A stretch of 64,000 nucleotides of DNA from Actinoplanes lutulentus. Its GTDB lineage: Bacteria; Actinomycetota; Actinomycetes; Mycobacteriales; Micromonosporaceae. The notes under the pieces are model-generated. The model saw only the letters and a list, made by a program, of their open reading frames with translations. It was not told where the DNA came from and made no database searches. The DNA lies in the NCBI RefSeq assembly GCF_003259845.1, contig NZ_QLMJ01000002.1, positions 434,001-498,000 of the forward strand, written 5' to 3'. Below, piece by piece: positions 1 to 8,699 of the stretch (position 1 is the stretch's first letter; every line of letters starts with the position of its first letter). Position numbers and translations under genes: made by a program.

Positions 1-701
1 AGGAGGAAGCCCAGGCCCATCGACGAGGCGATCAGTTCGGCGGCCACCAGGAAGAGCCAGCCCTGTGCCAGGCCCAGCCGTAATCCGGACAGGATCGCCG
101 GGGTTGCCGCCGGGAAGAGGATCGTGGAGAGCAGGGGTAGGCCGGAGCGGCCGTACGCGCGGCCCACCTCGATCAGGTGCGGGTCGATGTGCGCAAGGGC
201 GGCCGAGACCGTCGTGTAGACCGGGAAGAACGCGCCGATCGCCACCAGCACGATCTTCGGGGTTTCGCCGATGCCCAGCCAGAGCAGCAGCAGCGGTACC
301 CAGGCCAGCGACGGCACCGCGCGGATCGCCTGGATCGTCGGGGAGAGGGCGGCGCTCGCCGTGCGGGAGAGGCCGACCAGGCCGCCCAGGGCGAGGCCGA
401 GGACCGAGCCGGCGGTGAAACCGATCAGGACCCGCTGGGTGCTGATCGCCAGGTGGTGCCAGAGTTCGCCGCGCCGGATCAGCTCGGTCAGGGCCGACAG
501 GACCTCGCTCGGCGGCGGCAGCTGCGCCGTGGAGTAGATCCCGGCCGACGCCGCCAGCTGCCAGCCCGCGAGCAGCAGCAGCGGAAGCAGCAGGCCGAGG
601 AGCGACCGGCCGGACAGCGCCGGCAGGGAAGACAGGGCCGAGCGGCCGGCGCGCGGAGAGCGCTGGCCGGCCGCATCGGTTTTCGGGTGGAGCAGGGTCA
701 C
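1..701 (-). CDS. ssuC: ABC transporter permease, aliphatic sulfonate (SsuC) type, 3' end outside window
   Basis: Inner-membrane subunit of a SsuABC/TauABC-type importer for organosulfur compounds. Reading starts at a GTG that overlaps the stop of the binding-protein gene (GTGA). The N-terminus is short and cytoplasmic, followed by a hydrophobic helix (LLGLLLPLLLLAGW), then the BPD_transp_1 region with a conserved AIRAVPSLAWVPLLLLW segment and an EAA-like loop around EVGRAYGRSGLP. The C-terminus lies beyond base 1. It is third in the order ATPase, binding protein, permease. Family assignment is firm; the exact substrate (sulfonate, taurine, other) is inferred from the family. Confidence 0.85.
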   Translation of the reverse strand, partial: MTLLHPKTDAAGQRSPRAGRSALSSLPALSGRSLLGLLLPLLLLAGWQLAASAGIYSTAQLPPPSEVLSALTELIRRGELWHHLAISTQRVLIGFTAGSVLGLALGGLVGLSRTASAALSPTIQAIRAVPSLAWVPLLLLWLGIGETPKIVLVAIGAFFPVYTTVSAALAHIDPHLIEVGRAYGRSGLPLLSTILFPAATPAILSGLRLGLAQGWLFLVAAELIASSMGLGFL

Positions 702-1699
702 GAAACGCTCCGGGCGGTGGCGTACTTGGGCTCGAAGAGGGTGTCGATCGCGGTCTTGGCCGACTCCTCGGTCTTCACGTTGGCGTCCGCGACCAGGACC
801 GGCAGGATCTTCTCGAAGACGGCGCGCTGCGCGGCGCCGGGGACCGGGTCGATGTCGAGGCCGGTACGTGTGGTGAGCACCGTCTTCGCGACCTGCTCCG
901 AGATCTTGGCTTCCCGGGCGTACAGTGCCGTGGCCTCGTCCGGGTTGTCCTTGATCCACTGACGGGCCTTCTCGTACGCGTTCACCACGGACTGCGCGAG
1001 CTCCGGGTTCTCGGTGAGGAAGGCCTCCCGGGCGTTGAGGACGCCGTACGAGTTGAAGGCGACGTTGCGGTAGATCAGCTTCGAGCCGGCGTCCAGTTCG
1101 GACGTGGCCATCAGCGGGTCGAGCCCGGCCCACGCGTCCACGTCGCCGCGTTCCAGAGCGGCCTTGCCGTCCGCGTGCTGCAGGTTCGTGACGACCACGT
1201 CGCTGGGCTTGAGCCCGGCCTCGTCGAGGGCCTGCAGCAGGAAGAAGTACGGGTCGGTGCCCTTGGTGGCCGCCACCTTCTTGCCCTTGAGCCCGGCGAC
1301 GTTCGTGATCGCCGAGGTCTTGGGTACGACGATCGCGGCCCACTCCGGCTGGCTGAACACGCTGATCGTCTTGATCGGCGAACCGTTCGCGCGGGCCACG
1401 AGGGCCGCCGCGCCGGCCGTGGAGCCGATGTCGACGGCGTCCGCGCGCAGCGCCTCGTTCGCCTTGTTGCTGCCGGCCGAGAGCTGCCAGCTGACCGTGA
1501 CGTTCTTGGCGGCGAGCTCGGTCTCCAGCCACTTCTGCTCGCGCAGCACCAGGCTGGCCGGGTTGTAGTAGGCGTAGTCGAGCCGCAGCGTGGTGGCGTC
1601 GCCGGCGCTGCCGGCGACGGGTGTGTCCTCACCCTGGACACAGCCGGCCAGCAGGGCGGTGGCTACCGCCGCGGCGGCAAGAACGCGGTAGATCCTCAT
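698..1699 (-). CDS. ssuA: Aliphatic sulfonate ABC transporter substrate-binding lipoprotein
   Basis: Extracytoplasmic solute-binding protein of 333 aa. The ATG at 1699 overlaps the ATPase stop by four bases (ATGA). The N-terminus is a lipoprotein signal with lipobox LLAGC, followed by an NMT1/SsuA-type fold: an early LDYAYYNPASLVLREQ strand/helix, a PEWAAIVV segment and a GLKGKKVAATKGTDPYFFL region typical of sulfonate-binding proteins. The open frame extends upstream to 2140, but that part covers the ATPase gene in another frame and lacks a signal peptide. Lying between ATPase and permease supports one operon. Substrate specificity within alkanesulfonates is not determinable. Confidence 0.88.
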   Translation of the reverse strand: MRIYRVLAAAAVATALLAGCVQGEDTPVAGSAGDATTLRLDYAYYNPASLVLREQKWLETELAAKNVTVSWQLSAGSNKANEALRADAVDIGSTAGAAALVARANGSPIKTISVFSQPEWAAIVVPKTSAITNVAGLKGKKVAATKGTDPYFFLLQALDEAGLKPSDVVVTNLQHADGKAALERGDVDAWAGLDPLMATSELDAGSKLIYRNVAFNSYGVLNAREAFLTENPELAQSVVNAYEKARQWIKDNPDEATALYAREAKISEQVAKTVLTTRTGLDIDPVPGAAQRAVFEKILPVLVADANVKTEESAKTAIDTLFEPKYATARSVS

Positions 1700-2511
1700 A
1701 TCAGGGATTCCTTTTTCACGGGGGAAACGGGGGTTTGCACGCCGAGTTCGGCAAGGAGCGTCACGCGCAGGGCGGCGAGCTCGGCGTCGCCGCGGTCGCG
1801 GGGGCGGTCGCCGGGCACGGGCTGGATCAGGCGTACCGAAGCGGGCTTGCCGGGAGCGGAAGCTCCCAGAAGGACCACACGGTCGGCCAGGTGCAGGGCC
1901 TCGTCCACGTCGTGGGTGACCAGCAGCACGGTGGTGCCGGCCTCGCGCTGGACCTCGGCGAGCAGGTCCTGCATGCGCAGCCGGGTCAGGGCGTCGAGCG
2001 CCGCGAACGGCTCGTCGAGCAACAGCACACCGGGACGCCGGGCGAGGGCGCGGGCCAGGGCGGCGCGTTGCGCCATGCCGCCGGAGACCTGCCGGGGGCG
2101 ATGCCGGGCGAAGTCGGCAAGGCCGACGACCGAGAGCCAATGCGCCACTTCGGTACGCGCACGCTCACCGGTGGTTCCGCGCGGGAGTCCGTACGCGACG
2201 TTGCGCTCGATGGTCCGCCAGGGAAGAAGCCGTGGCTCCTGGAAGACGACGGCGCATCGGGGCTCGAAGCCGCGGACCGGGCTGCCGTCGACGAGCACCG
2301 TTCCCGCGCTCGGCGTGTCCAGGCCGCCGGCCAGGCGCAGCAGCGTCGATTTGCCGCAACCGGACGGGCCGAGCAGCGCCACCACCTCGCCGGCGGCGAC
2401 GTCGAGATCCACATCGGCCAGAACGGCGTGCCGGCGGCCACTCGCGGTGAAGTCCTTGCCGACGCCGGAGATGGTCAGGGGTACGGCGCTCATGCGGGGA
2501 AGTTTACCCAT
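1696..2511 (-). CDS. ssuB: ABC transporter ATP-binding protein, sulfonate type
   Basis: Cytoplasmic ATPase (271 aa) driving the sulfonate importer. Walker A GPSGCGKST, signature VSGGMAQRAALARAL, Walker B LLLDEPFAALDA and switch LLVTHDVDEAL are all intact. The ATG at 2511 is preferred because AGGA lies six bases upstream; an internal ATG at 2493 lacks a ribosome site. It is the first gene of the minus-strand operon, and its stop overlaps the start of the binding protein. Upstream 76 bp separate it from a divergent gene. Confidence 0.9.
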   Translation of the reverse strand: MGKLPRMSAVPLTISGVGKDFTASGRRHAVLADVDLDVAAGEVVALLGPSGCGKSTLLRLAGGLDTPSAGTVLVDGSPVRGFEPRCAVVFQEPRLLPWRTIERNVAYGLPRGTTGERARTEVAHWLSVVGLADFARHRPRQVSGGMAQRAALARALARRPGVLLLDEPFAALDALTRLRMQDLLAEVQREAGTTVLLVTHDVDEALHLADRVVLLGASAPGKPASVRLIQPVPGDRPRDRGDAELAALRVTLLAELGVQTPVSPVKKESLI

Positions 2512-2523
2512 AAATCCTACGGA

Positions 2524-2537
2524 CTTACTAGACTAAG
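2524..2537. promoter_or_regulatory. Imperfect palindrome upstream of the sulfonate transporter operon
   Basis: The sequence CTTACTAGACTAAG is a 14-bp imperfect inverted repeat (outer arms CTTA/TAAG exact) in the 76-bp gap between the divergent ssuB-like and PARG-like genes. It could bind a sulfur-status regulator, but no matching regulator is encoded nearby and the motif is short, so this is a weak inference. Confidence 0.3.
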
Positions 2538-2587
2538 ATGCATGTGAAGATCTCCATATCTGGTGGTCGGATGGCAGACTTCCGGAT

Positions 2588-3367
2588 ATGCGTGACACGT
2601 TGCGAGCCATGGCGGCCGAGACTCTCGCCATCGTGCAGGACGGTCGCCTGGGCGGCGCCGACATCTCCGACGAGATCGAGAGGGCCATTCGTGGCACCCG
2701 GCTGTACCTGCCCGGCGACGACCTTCCCCTGCCGGTCGCTGTGGGCGGTCCTCCGGCGATCGAGATCACCGGAGAGTCCACGCTGGCCGCGGCGGCGCGG
2801 CTCGACGACCCGCTCTGCCTGAACTTCGCGTCGGCCACCAAGCCGGGCGGCGGTTTCATCAACGGGGCGCAGGCCCAGGAGGAGAGTCTGGCGCGCAGCT
2901 CGGCGCTCTATCCGAGCCTGCTCGCGGCCGAGGAGTTCTACGTCCATCACCGGCAGCACCGGGGGCCGCTCTACAGCGATCGGGTGATCTATTCGCCGCG
3001 GGTGCCGGTGTTCCGGGACGACCGGGGTTCGCTGCTGCCGGAGGCGTACCCGGTCTCCTTCGTCACCGCGGCCGCGCCGAACCGGACCGCCATCGTCCGC
3101 GATCGGCCGGATCTGCTCCCGGAGGTTCCCGGCGTGCTGGCCCGCCGGGCCGCGTGGATCCTGCGGGTGGCTGCCGCTCACGGGCATCGGGAGCTGGTGC
3201 TGGGTGCGTGGGGGTGCGGCGTGTTCGGCAACGATCCGGCGCTGGTGGCGGAGGTCTTCGCCGGTGCGTTGCGCGAGGCGCCATGGTTCGACCGGGTGGT
3301 CTTCGCGATCCTGGATCGCCGGGAGCAGGTCCGTGACGTCTTCCGTGAGCGGCTGGCCGAGAAGTGA
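2588..3367 (+). CDS. Bacterial PARG-like macrodomain protein (TIGR02452/DUF2263 type)
   Basis: Predicted poly(ADP-ribose) glycohydrolase-type protein of 259 aa that would remove ADP-ribose from cytoplasmic targets. The diagnostic catalytic loop GGG-x7-QEE is seen at residues 87-99 (GGGFINGAQAQEE). The preceding LNFASATKPGG strand and the C-terminal LVLGAWGCGVFGNDP segment match the DUF2263 family. Length is normal for this family. It is transcribed divergently from the sulfonate operon, and no ADP-ribosyltransferase is visible nearby, so its partner enzyme and target are unknown. Activity is inferred from family knowledge. Confidence 0.82.
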   Translation: MRDTLRAMAAETLAIVQDGRLGGADISDEIERAIRGTRLYLPGDDLPLPVAVGGPPAIEITGESTLAAAARLDDPLCLNFASATKPGGGFINGAQAQEESLARSSALYPSLLAAEEFYVHHRQHRGPLYSDRVIYSPRVPVFRDDRGSLLPEAYPVSFVTAAAPNRTAIVRDRPDLLPEVPGVLARRAAWILRVAAAHGHRELVLGAWGCGVFGNDPALVAEVFAGALREAPWFDRVVFAILDRREQVRDVFRERLAEK

Positions 3368-3446
3368 GTCCTGGCCGATCGGCCTCATGAGGGCGCTCCG
3401 CCGTTTCGTCACTCACGGCCGCCACACCCGACAGTTGGCAGTCATG

Positions 3447-3635
3447 CGTGACAGCCATGCCGAGGCGGCTGCACGTCACGGTCGCCACACGTGACAGCCG
3501 GCAGCCGTGCGTGACAGCCATGCCGAGGCGGCTGCACGTCACGGTCGCCACACGTGACAGCCGGCAGCCGTGGGTGACAGCCAAGCCGAGGCGGCTGCAC
3601 GTCACGGTCGCCATACGTGACAGCTGGCAGCCGTG
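3447..3635. repeat. Three tandem 63-bp repeats with internal hairpins
   Basis: Units begin at 3447, 3510 and 3573 (exact 63-bp period) and a partial fourth starts at 3636; a diverged copy precedes at about 3384. Each unit carries CGTGACAGCC and, further on, GGCT...GTCACG, so the arms can pair into an imperfect stem. The units are nearly identical, with single-base differences. All six frames are open by chance because 63 is divisible by three, but no credible start or ribosome site exists, so they are taken as non-coding. Confidence 0.85.
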
Positions 3636-3673
3636 AGTGACAGCCGCCGCCGGGCTTGCGCACCAGGGCTGAG

Positions 3674-3728
3674 CGGCTGGTGCTCGTGGTCGCGTTTGAG
3701 CCCTGTTATCGACCGCAAGCGCTGGCCG
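3674..3728. repeat. Hairpin repeat of the CTCGTGGTCG family (copy 1)
   Basis: Left arm 3674-3692 (contains GGTGCTCGTGGTCG) and right arm 3710-3728 (CGACCGCAAGCGCTGGCCG) pair with several G-U wobbles. The same left-arm core occurs in two hairpins at 26105-26232, so this is a dispersed REP-like element rather than a terminator of a single gene. Confidence 0.6.
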
Positions 3729-3775
3729 GCTCCGGATTGGCCGGTATCGCTGCCCGGTGGCGAGCTCTTGCGGGC

Positions 3776-3893
3776 GAGCCGTAGCTCAGATAGGTCATCG
3801 GACCCGGATGAGGTGTCTGGACTACGGCTCGTCGACCTGAGCCGTAGTCCAGGCATGTCATCGGGCCCTCATGACATATCTGAGCTACGGCTC
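3776..3893. repeat. Mirrored pair of 55-bp hairpin elements
   Basis: Two 55-bp units, 3776-3830 and 3839-3893, each open with GAGCCGTAG and close with CTACGGCTC. The second is an inverted, slightly diverged copy of the first, separated by eight bases that contain GTCGAC. Each unit can fold alone, or the two can pair as one long cruciform. The architecture resembles paired REP/BIME elements. No gene is predicted here. Confidence 0.85.
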
Positions 3894-3930
3894 GCCGCGG
3901 TGGTTCCAAGATCTGCGCGCCGGGTCTTCA

Positions 3931-3973
3931 GCGTGTCGATTTCGGGTGCACATCGAACCCGAAATCGACACGC
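3931..3973. repeat. Perfect 17-bp-stem hairpin, GTGTCGA family (copy 1)
   Basis: Arms 3931-3947 and 3957-3973 are exact reverse complements, with a nine-base loop GCACATCGA. There is no downstream T-run, and the nearest upstream gene ends over 500 bp away. Two diverged copies with the same GTGTCGAGTTCGGG arm occur at 38461 and 38579. Between here and 4242 the DNA holds a GC-rich low-complexity stretch (about 4030-4080, repeats of GGCGCCCGG) and no convincing gene. Confidence 0.8.
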
Positions 3974-4242
3974 TCTAGAGCGCCCGGCCGGCGGCCCTCC
4001 CTGCCGCCGCTGCCTCCCGCCGCTGTCCTCCCGGCGCCCGGCCCCCCGGCGCCCGGCCCCCGGCCCCCGGCGCCCGGCCGGCTGCCGTCCCGTGGCTGGC
4101 TTCCCTTCCTGCCGGCTGCTGCCCTCTTTTGCTGGCTGCTCGCCCGGCCTAAAGGCACGCCGGTCTCCGTTTTGGCCTGCCGTGGGTGGTGGGGTGGCCG
4201 GTAGGCTTTCGGGCGGAGACTTCGGCTCGGTGGGGGCTGGCG

Positions 4243-4794
4243 ATGGCGACGAACTCCGAGGATCCGCTTGTCCGCGTCGGGCGCTGGGCGCTGGGCAAGG
4301 TCTGGTTCGGTTGCGTGCTTTCCGGGGCCTATGCGGCCGGCCGGCATTACCACTGGTCGCACGCCTTTCTCTCGGTTGCGGCGGTGCTCGGTGCGATCGG
4401 GCTGGCGCTCGCTACGTCGTTTCTGCCGATCTGGACCCGGCAGCGGCCCAGCGGCATTCCGGTCGTGGACGTCGGCCTGCGCGTGATGGTGTGGGCGGGG
4501 CTGACCGGCTCGGTTATCGCGCTGCTGATCGGGATGCCCGCGATCGGCATGGTCGCGACGGCGCTGCTGCTCAATACGGCGGCGCGCACGTTCGGCGATC
4601 CGTTCGCGCCGTTCCTGCGCCGGCTGCCGATCACGCCCGCGGTCTCCGCCTGCGCCGACCACACCGACACCGGCGGTCCCCGCCGGCCAGCCGATCACGC
4701 CGGCGGTTCCCGCCGATCAGCCGATCACGCCCGCGCCGGCGGTCGGCGGTGGTCTGTTGATCACAGTGGCGGTGTCTTGCGTAAGGGAAAGTGA
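4243..4794 (+). CDS. Hypothetical small membrane protein with low-complexity basic tail
   Basis: Not recognised. The 183-aa product has an amphipathic N-terminus, three or four hydrophobic segments (for example FLSVAAVLGAIGLALATSF and GLTGSVIALLIGMPAIGMV) and a C-terminal tail of about 45 residues rich in Arg, Gly, Asp and His, with the motif ADHA repeated. The tail is encoded by short GATCACGCC repeats, so it may have grown by slippage. The ATG at 4243 is chosen over an in-frame GTG at 4186 because the membrane core begins soon after it; a G-rich stretch lies about ten bases upstream. It lies between the repeat region and the MarR gene. Confidence 0.5.
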   Translation: MATNSEDPLVRVGRWALGKVWFGCVLSGAYAAGRHYHWSHAFLSVAAVLGAIGLALATSFLPIWTRQRPSGIPVVDVGLRVMVWAGLTGSVIALLIGMPAIGMVATALLLNTAARTFGDPFAPFLRRLPITPAVSACADHTDTGGPRRPADHAGGSRRSADHARAGGRRWSVDHSGGVLRKGK

Positions 4795-4810
4795 CGCGCC
4801 ACCCATGAGC

Positions 4811-4840
4811 TTGAAATAGGTATGCCGTCATACCTAATAA
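4811..4840 (+). promoter_or_regulatory. MarR-operon promoter with embedded palindromic operator
   Basis: A -35 TTGAAA (4811-4816), an 18-bp spacer and a -10 TAATAA (4835-4840) precede the ATG at 4848 by seven bases, so the transcript is predicted to start at or next to the start codon (leaderless). The spacer and -10 contain the perfect palindrome TAGGTATG-CCGT-CATACCTA (4817-4836), the expected form of a MarR-family operator. Binding here would block RNA polymerase, giving autorepression. Confidence 0.72.
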
Positions 4841-4847
4841 TGGCTTC

Positions 4848-5291
4848 ATGACCGAGACGGCCGTTCAGTTGATGCACCTGGCACACCAGTTGCACCGCAA
4901 TCTTGAACGCCGTCTTCAGTCCGACTTCACCCACCCGAAACCGCCGGAGTTGCAGCTCAGTGCGCTCTGGCAGGTCCGGGAACGTCCTGGCATCACGGTT
5001 CGCGAGCTCGCCGACGAGCTCCAGCTGCGGCCGAACAACGCCAGCGCCCTGGTCACCGCGATGGTGAACGACAACCTGCTGCGCCGGGAGCCCGACGAGC
5101 GGGACCGGCGGGTGGTGCGGCTGCACGCCACCGAAGAGGCCCGGCATCGGATGGATGCGGTGCAGGGGCACTTCGCCGGCTATCTGTCGGCCGCTCTGGA
5201 ACAACTGAGCGAGGAACAGCGGGTCGCGGTGGGTGTCGCGATGCCATTGCTGGCTGAAGTGTCGCGACTTATTCGTGACGGCGGGCGCTGA
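4848..5291 (+). CDS. MarR-family transcriptional regulator
   Basis: Winged-helix regulator of 147 aa. The core TVRELADELQLRPNNASALV (recognition helix) is followed by the wing LRREPDERDRRVVRLHAT with the conserved DxRD/R pattern of MarR proteins. Flanking helices would form the dimer interface. It lies 40 bp upstream of an efflux gene in the same direction, the usual layout of a ligand-relieved repressor controlling its exporter. There is no ribosome-binding site, in keeping with the leaderless promoter called just upstream. Confidence 0.9.
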   Translation: MTETAVQLMHLAHQLHRNLERRLQSDFTHPKPPELQLSALWQVRERPGITVRELADELQLRPNNASALVTAMVNDNLLRREPDERDRRVVRLHATEEARHRMDAVQGHFAGYLSAALEQLSEEQRVAVGVAMPLLAEVSRLIRDGGR

Positions 5292-5331
5292 GCTATTTCC
5301 GTATCAAATGGTTTGAAGATGGAGCACCACC

Positions 5332-6882
5332 ATGTCCGCATCCCAACCGCCGGTGGCCGCAGGCCGCCGCGGTAATCCCTGGCTGTCGCTGATCGCGGTC
5401 GCTTTCGGTCTTTTCATGGTCGGACTCGACGGCAGTGTTGTGTCGATCGCCAACCCGGAGATCGGCCGTGATCTCGGCGCAAGCACTGCTGAGCTGCAGT
5501 GGGTCACGAACTCTTATCTGCTGGCGCTGGCCGCGGCGCTGATTCTCGGCGGCAAGCTGGGTGACCGATTCGGTCGGCGGCGTTACTACCTGATCGGTGT
5601 CGCGGGCTTCACCGTGGCGTCGGTCGCGATCGGTCTCGCGGGGTCGATCGAGGGTGTCATCGCCTTCCGCGCGTTGCAGGGATTCTTCGGCGCGCTGCTC
5701 ATGCCGAACACGCTCGGTACGCTGCGTGCGGTCTTCCCGCCGAAGAAGTTCGGCATGGCGGTCGGCATCTGGGCGATGGTCTCGTCGGTCTCGACCGCGC
5801 TCGGCCCGATCGTCGGCGGTCTGCTCGTGCAGAACGTCAGCTGGGAATCGGTCTTCTACATCAACGCGCCGATCGGCGTGATCGCCCTGGCCTTCAGCGC
5901 CTATGTCCTGCCGGAGAGCAAGAATTCGACCGGCAGGCACAAGTTCGACGTGGCGGGTGTGCTGCTGCTCGCGGCCGGTCTGCTCGTCCTGATCTTCGGG
6001 GTGGTCAAGGGCGAGACCTGGGGCTGGGGCTCCGGATCGACCATCGGCACGATCGTCGCGGGCCTACTGATCATCGTGGTGTTCGGATGGTTCGAGACGC
6101 GCCAGGAGCACCCGCTGCTGCCGATGCGGTTGTTCCGCAGCCCGGCGCTCACCATCGGCGCGGTGATCACCGCGATCAACTTCTTCACGCTGCTCGGCTC
6201 GATCTTCTACATCATGCTGTACCTGCAGAACGTCCGCGGTTACACACCGGTGATGGCCGGCGTGCTCACCCTGCCGCTCAGCCTCGCCTCGGTGGTCGCC
6301 TCCCCGATCGGCGCGGCGCTCACCGACAGGTTCGGCCCGCGTCTGACCATGCCGGTCGGCATGGTCCTGCAGGGTGCGGCCTCGCTCGGCCTGCTCTTCC
6401 TGGACACCGATTCGAGCTATCACGTGATGTGGCCGTCGTTCGTCGGCCTCGGTCTCGGCGTCGGCATGGTGATGGCGGCGTCGAGTGAGGCGATCGTCGG
6501 GAACGCGCCGGTCAAGGACGGCGGTGTCGCCGGCGGCCTTCAGGCCACCATGCTGCAGGTCGGCGGCGCGCTCGGCACGTCGGTGCTGATCTCCCTGATC
6601 AGCAGCCGGGTCGGTGCCACGCTGGTCGGCTCGCTCACCGACGCGGGAGTCCCCGCGCCTCTGGCGCAGGGCCTCTCCGAGGCCAAGGACGCGGTGAGCA
6701 TGGGAGTCGCGCCGGTCACCGCCGACATGACAGCTTCGGTACGCGCAGCCGTGGTCGAAGGCGCCGGAACAGCGTTCATCAATGGGGTCCACGTGGCGGC
6801 CCTGGTCGCGGCGGTGCTCTGTTTCGCCGGGGCGCTGGTGGCGGTCGTCGGAATCCGCCGGGGTACGCCGGCGCATCAATAG
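5332..6882 (+). CDS. MFS drug exporter, DHA2 (EmrB/QacA) family, 14 TM segments
   Basis: Integral-membrane proton-driven exporter of 516 aa. Early motifs: D in [33 protein letters not shown] in TM2, and motif [15 protein letters not shown] in loop 2-3. Motif C appears as [10 protein letters not shown] in TM5. Hydrophobic segments fit the 14-TM DHA2 plan. The start has GGAG eight bases upstream. The 40-bp gap after the MarR gene contains TCAAA-TGG-TTTGA (5304-5316), perhaps a second weak operator. The substrate cannot be inferred; a toxic organic compound or endogenous metabolite is likely. Confidence 0.9.
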   Translation: MSASQPPVAAGRRGNPWLSLIAVAFGLFMVGLDGSVVSIANPEIGRDLGASTAELQWVTNSYLLALAAALILGGKLGDRFGRRRYYLIGVAGFTVASVAIGLAGSIEGVIAFRALQGFFGALLMPNTLGTLRAVFPPKKFGMAVGIWAMVSSVSTALGPIVGGLLVQNVSWESVFYINAPIGVIALAFSAYVLPESKNSTGRHKFDVAGVLLLAAGLLVLIFGVVKGETWGWGSGSTIGTIVAGLLIIVVFGWFETRQEHPLLPMRLFRSPALTIGAVITAINFFTLLGSIFYIMLYLQNVRGYTPVMAGVLTLPLSLASVVASPIGAALTDRFGPRLTMPVGMVLQGAASLGLLFLDTDSSYHVMWPSFVGLGLGVGMVMAASSEAIVGNAPVKDGGVAGGLQATMLQVGGALGTSVLISLISSRVGATLVGSLTDAGVPAPLAQGLSEAKDAVSMGVAPVTADMTASVRAAVVEGAGTAFINGVHVAALVAAVLCFAGALVAVVGIRRGTPAHQ

Positions 6883-6885
6883 GGG

Positions 6886-6921
6886 GATGGGCTCTCGCCA
6901 CGGCGGGAGCCCATCGCTTTT
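6886..6921 (+). terminator. Intrinsic terminator after the MFS gene
   Basis: Arms GATGGGCTC (6886-6894) and GAGCCCATC (6907-6915) pair exactly around a GC-rich loop and are followed by GCTTTTAG, a short T-run. It lies immediately after the MFS stop codon. Confidence 0.8.
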
Positions 6922-6994
6922 AGAGTTAAATGTCGGACTTGTAGTGGCCCGGTGGGGTCTCAGTAGTTGCGGCACGGTTGCCGACTGGGTAGGC

Positions 6995-8626
6995 ATGAGC
7001 GCGATGACGGCGACGGCCGTGCTGCCCCGGGCCAAGGGGCGGGCCTACTGGGCGGACCTCAGTGTCAACATCAAGATCCTGGTGGCGGTCTGCGTGGCCG
7101 CGGTGGTCGCACTCTTCATCGGGGTGCTGGGCCTTCGCGCGCTCTCCAGCGCCAGCGACTCGGCGCAGACGATCTACAGCAGCAACGTGCTGGGCGTCGC
7201 GGCGCTGGGCGAGGTGCAGAACGGCATGACCCAGGCGCGCCTCGACCTGACGAACTCGGCGATGAACAGGGACGCCACCACCAAGGAGAAGTTCGCGGAT
7301 CTGTACGCCGCTGACGTCGAAGCGGTCGAGGCCAGCTGGGACGAGTACGAGGCCACCGGGCCGGTCCCGCCGGCCGCCATGATCGCCGACGTGCGGGAGG
7401 ACTGGCAGGCCTTCGTGAAGATCGCCCAGGAGCAGCTGCTCCCGGCATCGGCGCAGAACGACCTGACCACGTGGCTGGCGGTCCGCAACGGCGACATGCA
7501 GGATCTGGTCACCGAGATCAAGGAACACGTCGCGGAGATGAACGCGATGGAGCAGGCCGCCGCCGCGGAGGCCGCCAAGCAGGCCCATGACGCCTACGAG
7601 TCCAGCCGGCTCCAGTCGATCACGCTCCTCGTCCTCGGCATCGTCGTCGCGATCGCCCTGGGCATCGTGGTGGCCCGCGGCATCGTCCGGTCGCTGCGCC
7701 GGGTCACCGACGTCTGCGAAGGCCTCGCCGACGGCGACCTGACCCGCAGCAGCGGCCTGACCTCGCACGACGAGCCGGGCCGGATGGGCCGCGCGCTGGA
7801 CGCCGCGATCCTGCGGCTCCGGGACACCGTCAACACCATCGGCGGATCCGCGGCCACCCTGGCCGGTGCCTCCGAGGAACTGTCGGTGGTCAGCGCTCAA
7901 CTGCAGAGCGGCGCCTCCGACGTGGCCGCGAAGGCCGGCTCGGCCAGCACCGCCAGCGAAGAGGTGAACACCGGCGTCCAGTCGATCGCGGCCGGCGCCG
8001 AGGAGATGAGCGCCTCGATCGCCGAGATCGCCTCCAACGCCTCCCAGGCGGCCCGGGTCGCCCAGGAGGGCATGGCCGTCGCCGAACGCACCAACAACCA
8101 GGTCGCCGAGCTGGGTGCGGCGAGCGCCGAGATCGGCGACGTGGTCCGGCTGATCACCAGCATCGCCGAGCAGACCAACCTGCTCGCTCTGAACGCGACC
8201 ATCGAGGCGGCCCGCGCCGGTGAGCTGGGCAAAGGCTTCGCCGTGGTGGCCGGCGAGGTCAAGGAGCTCGCCCAGCAGACCGCCAAGGCGACCGAGGAGA
8301 TCACCCAGCGGATCGGCGCGATCCAGGAGTCCAGCAACTCGGCGGCCACCGCGATCGGTGAGATCACCTCCGTGATCGAGCGGATCGGCGACTACACCAC
8401 CACGATCGCCTCGGCCGTGGAGGAGCAGACCGCCACCACCGGCGAGATGAGCCGCTCGGTCGCGGACGCGGCCACGAGCAGCGGGGACGTCGCGCGTACC
8501 GTCTCCGGGGTTGCCGAGGTGGCGAACGCGACCGCCGACGGCGCGCGGGCCACCCAGCAGGCCGCCGCCGACCTGACCCGGCTCGCCGGCGACCTCACCA
8601 ACCTGGTCGGCGGGTTCCGGCACTAG
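6995..8626 (+). CDS. Methyl-accepting chemotaxis protein
   Basis: Transmembrane chemoreceptor of 543 aa. TM1 lies near residues 28-50 ([20 protein letters not shown]), followed by a 150-residue helical periplasmic-type sensor (four-helix-bundle MCP class), then TM2 near 208-230, a HAMP domain, and a long cytoplasmic coiled coil. The signalling tip [20 protein letters not shown] near residues 389-410 is canonical and would contact CheA/CheW. The ATG at 6995 is chosen because an upstream in-frame extension to 6782 overlaps the MFS gene. No che genes are in the window. Presence implies motility, at least at some stage. Confidence 0.92.
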   Translation: MSAMTATAVLPRAKGRAYWADLSVNIKILVAVCVAAVVALFIGVLGLRALSSASDSAQTIYSSNVLGVAALGEVQNGMTQARLDLTNSAMNRDATTKEKFADLYAADVEAVEASWDEYEATGPVPPAAMIADVREDWQAFVKIAQEQLLPASAQNDLTTWLAVRNGDMQDLVTEIKEHVAEMNAMEQAAAAEAAKQAHDAYESSRLQSITLLVLGIVVAIALGIVVARGIVRSLRRVTDVCEGLADGDLTRSSGLTSHDEPGRMGRALDAAILRLRDTVNTIGGSAATLAGASEELSVVSAQLQSGASDVAAKAGSASTASEEVNTGVQSIAAGAEEMSASIAEIASNASQAARVAQEGMAVAERTNNQVAELGAASAEIGDVVRLITSIAEQTNLLALNATIEAARAGELGKGFAVVAGEVKELAQQTAKATEEITQRIGAIQESSNSAATAIGEITSVIERIGDYTTTIASAVEEQTATTGEMSRSVADAATSSGDVARTVSGVAEVANATADGARATQQAAADLTRLAGDLTNLVGGFRH

Positions 8627-8699
8627 ATATCTCTCGGTTCGGCGGATCGGCCGCCGATGCTCCCTTCGCTGATGTCCCCTAGCCGAACCGGAGCCGTGG

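Noticed and set aside
1700..2140. N-terminal extension of the sulfonate-binding protein to 2140
   Set aside because: The extra 147 residues lie out of frame over the ATPase gene and place the lipoprotein signal in the middle of the protein.
3447..3635. CRISPR array
   Set aside because: The 63-bp units are contiguous and nearly identical throughout; there are no unique spacers and no cas genes.
3633..4760. 375-codon open frame across the repeat region
   Set aside because: It runs through hairpins and GC-rich low-complexity DNA, has no ribosome site and its product is Arg/Pro-rich noise typical of high-GC shadow frames.
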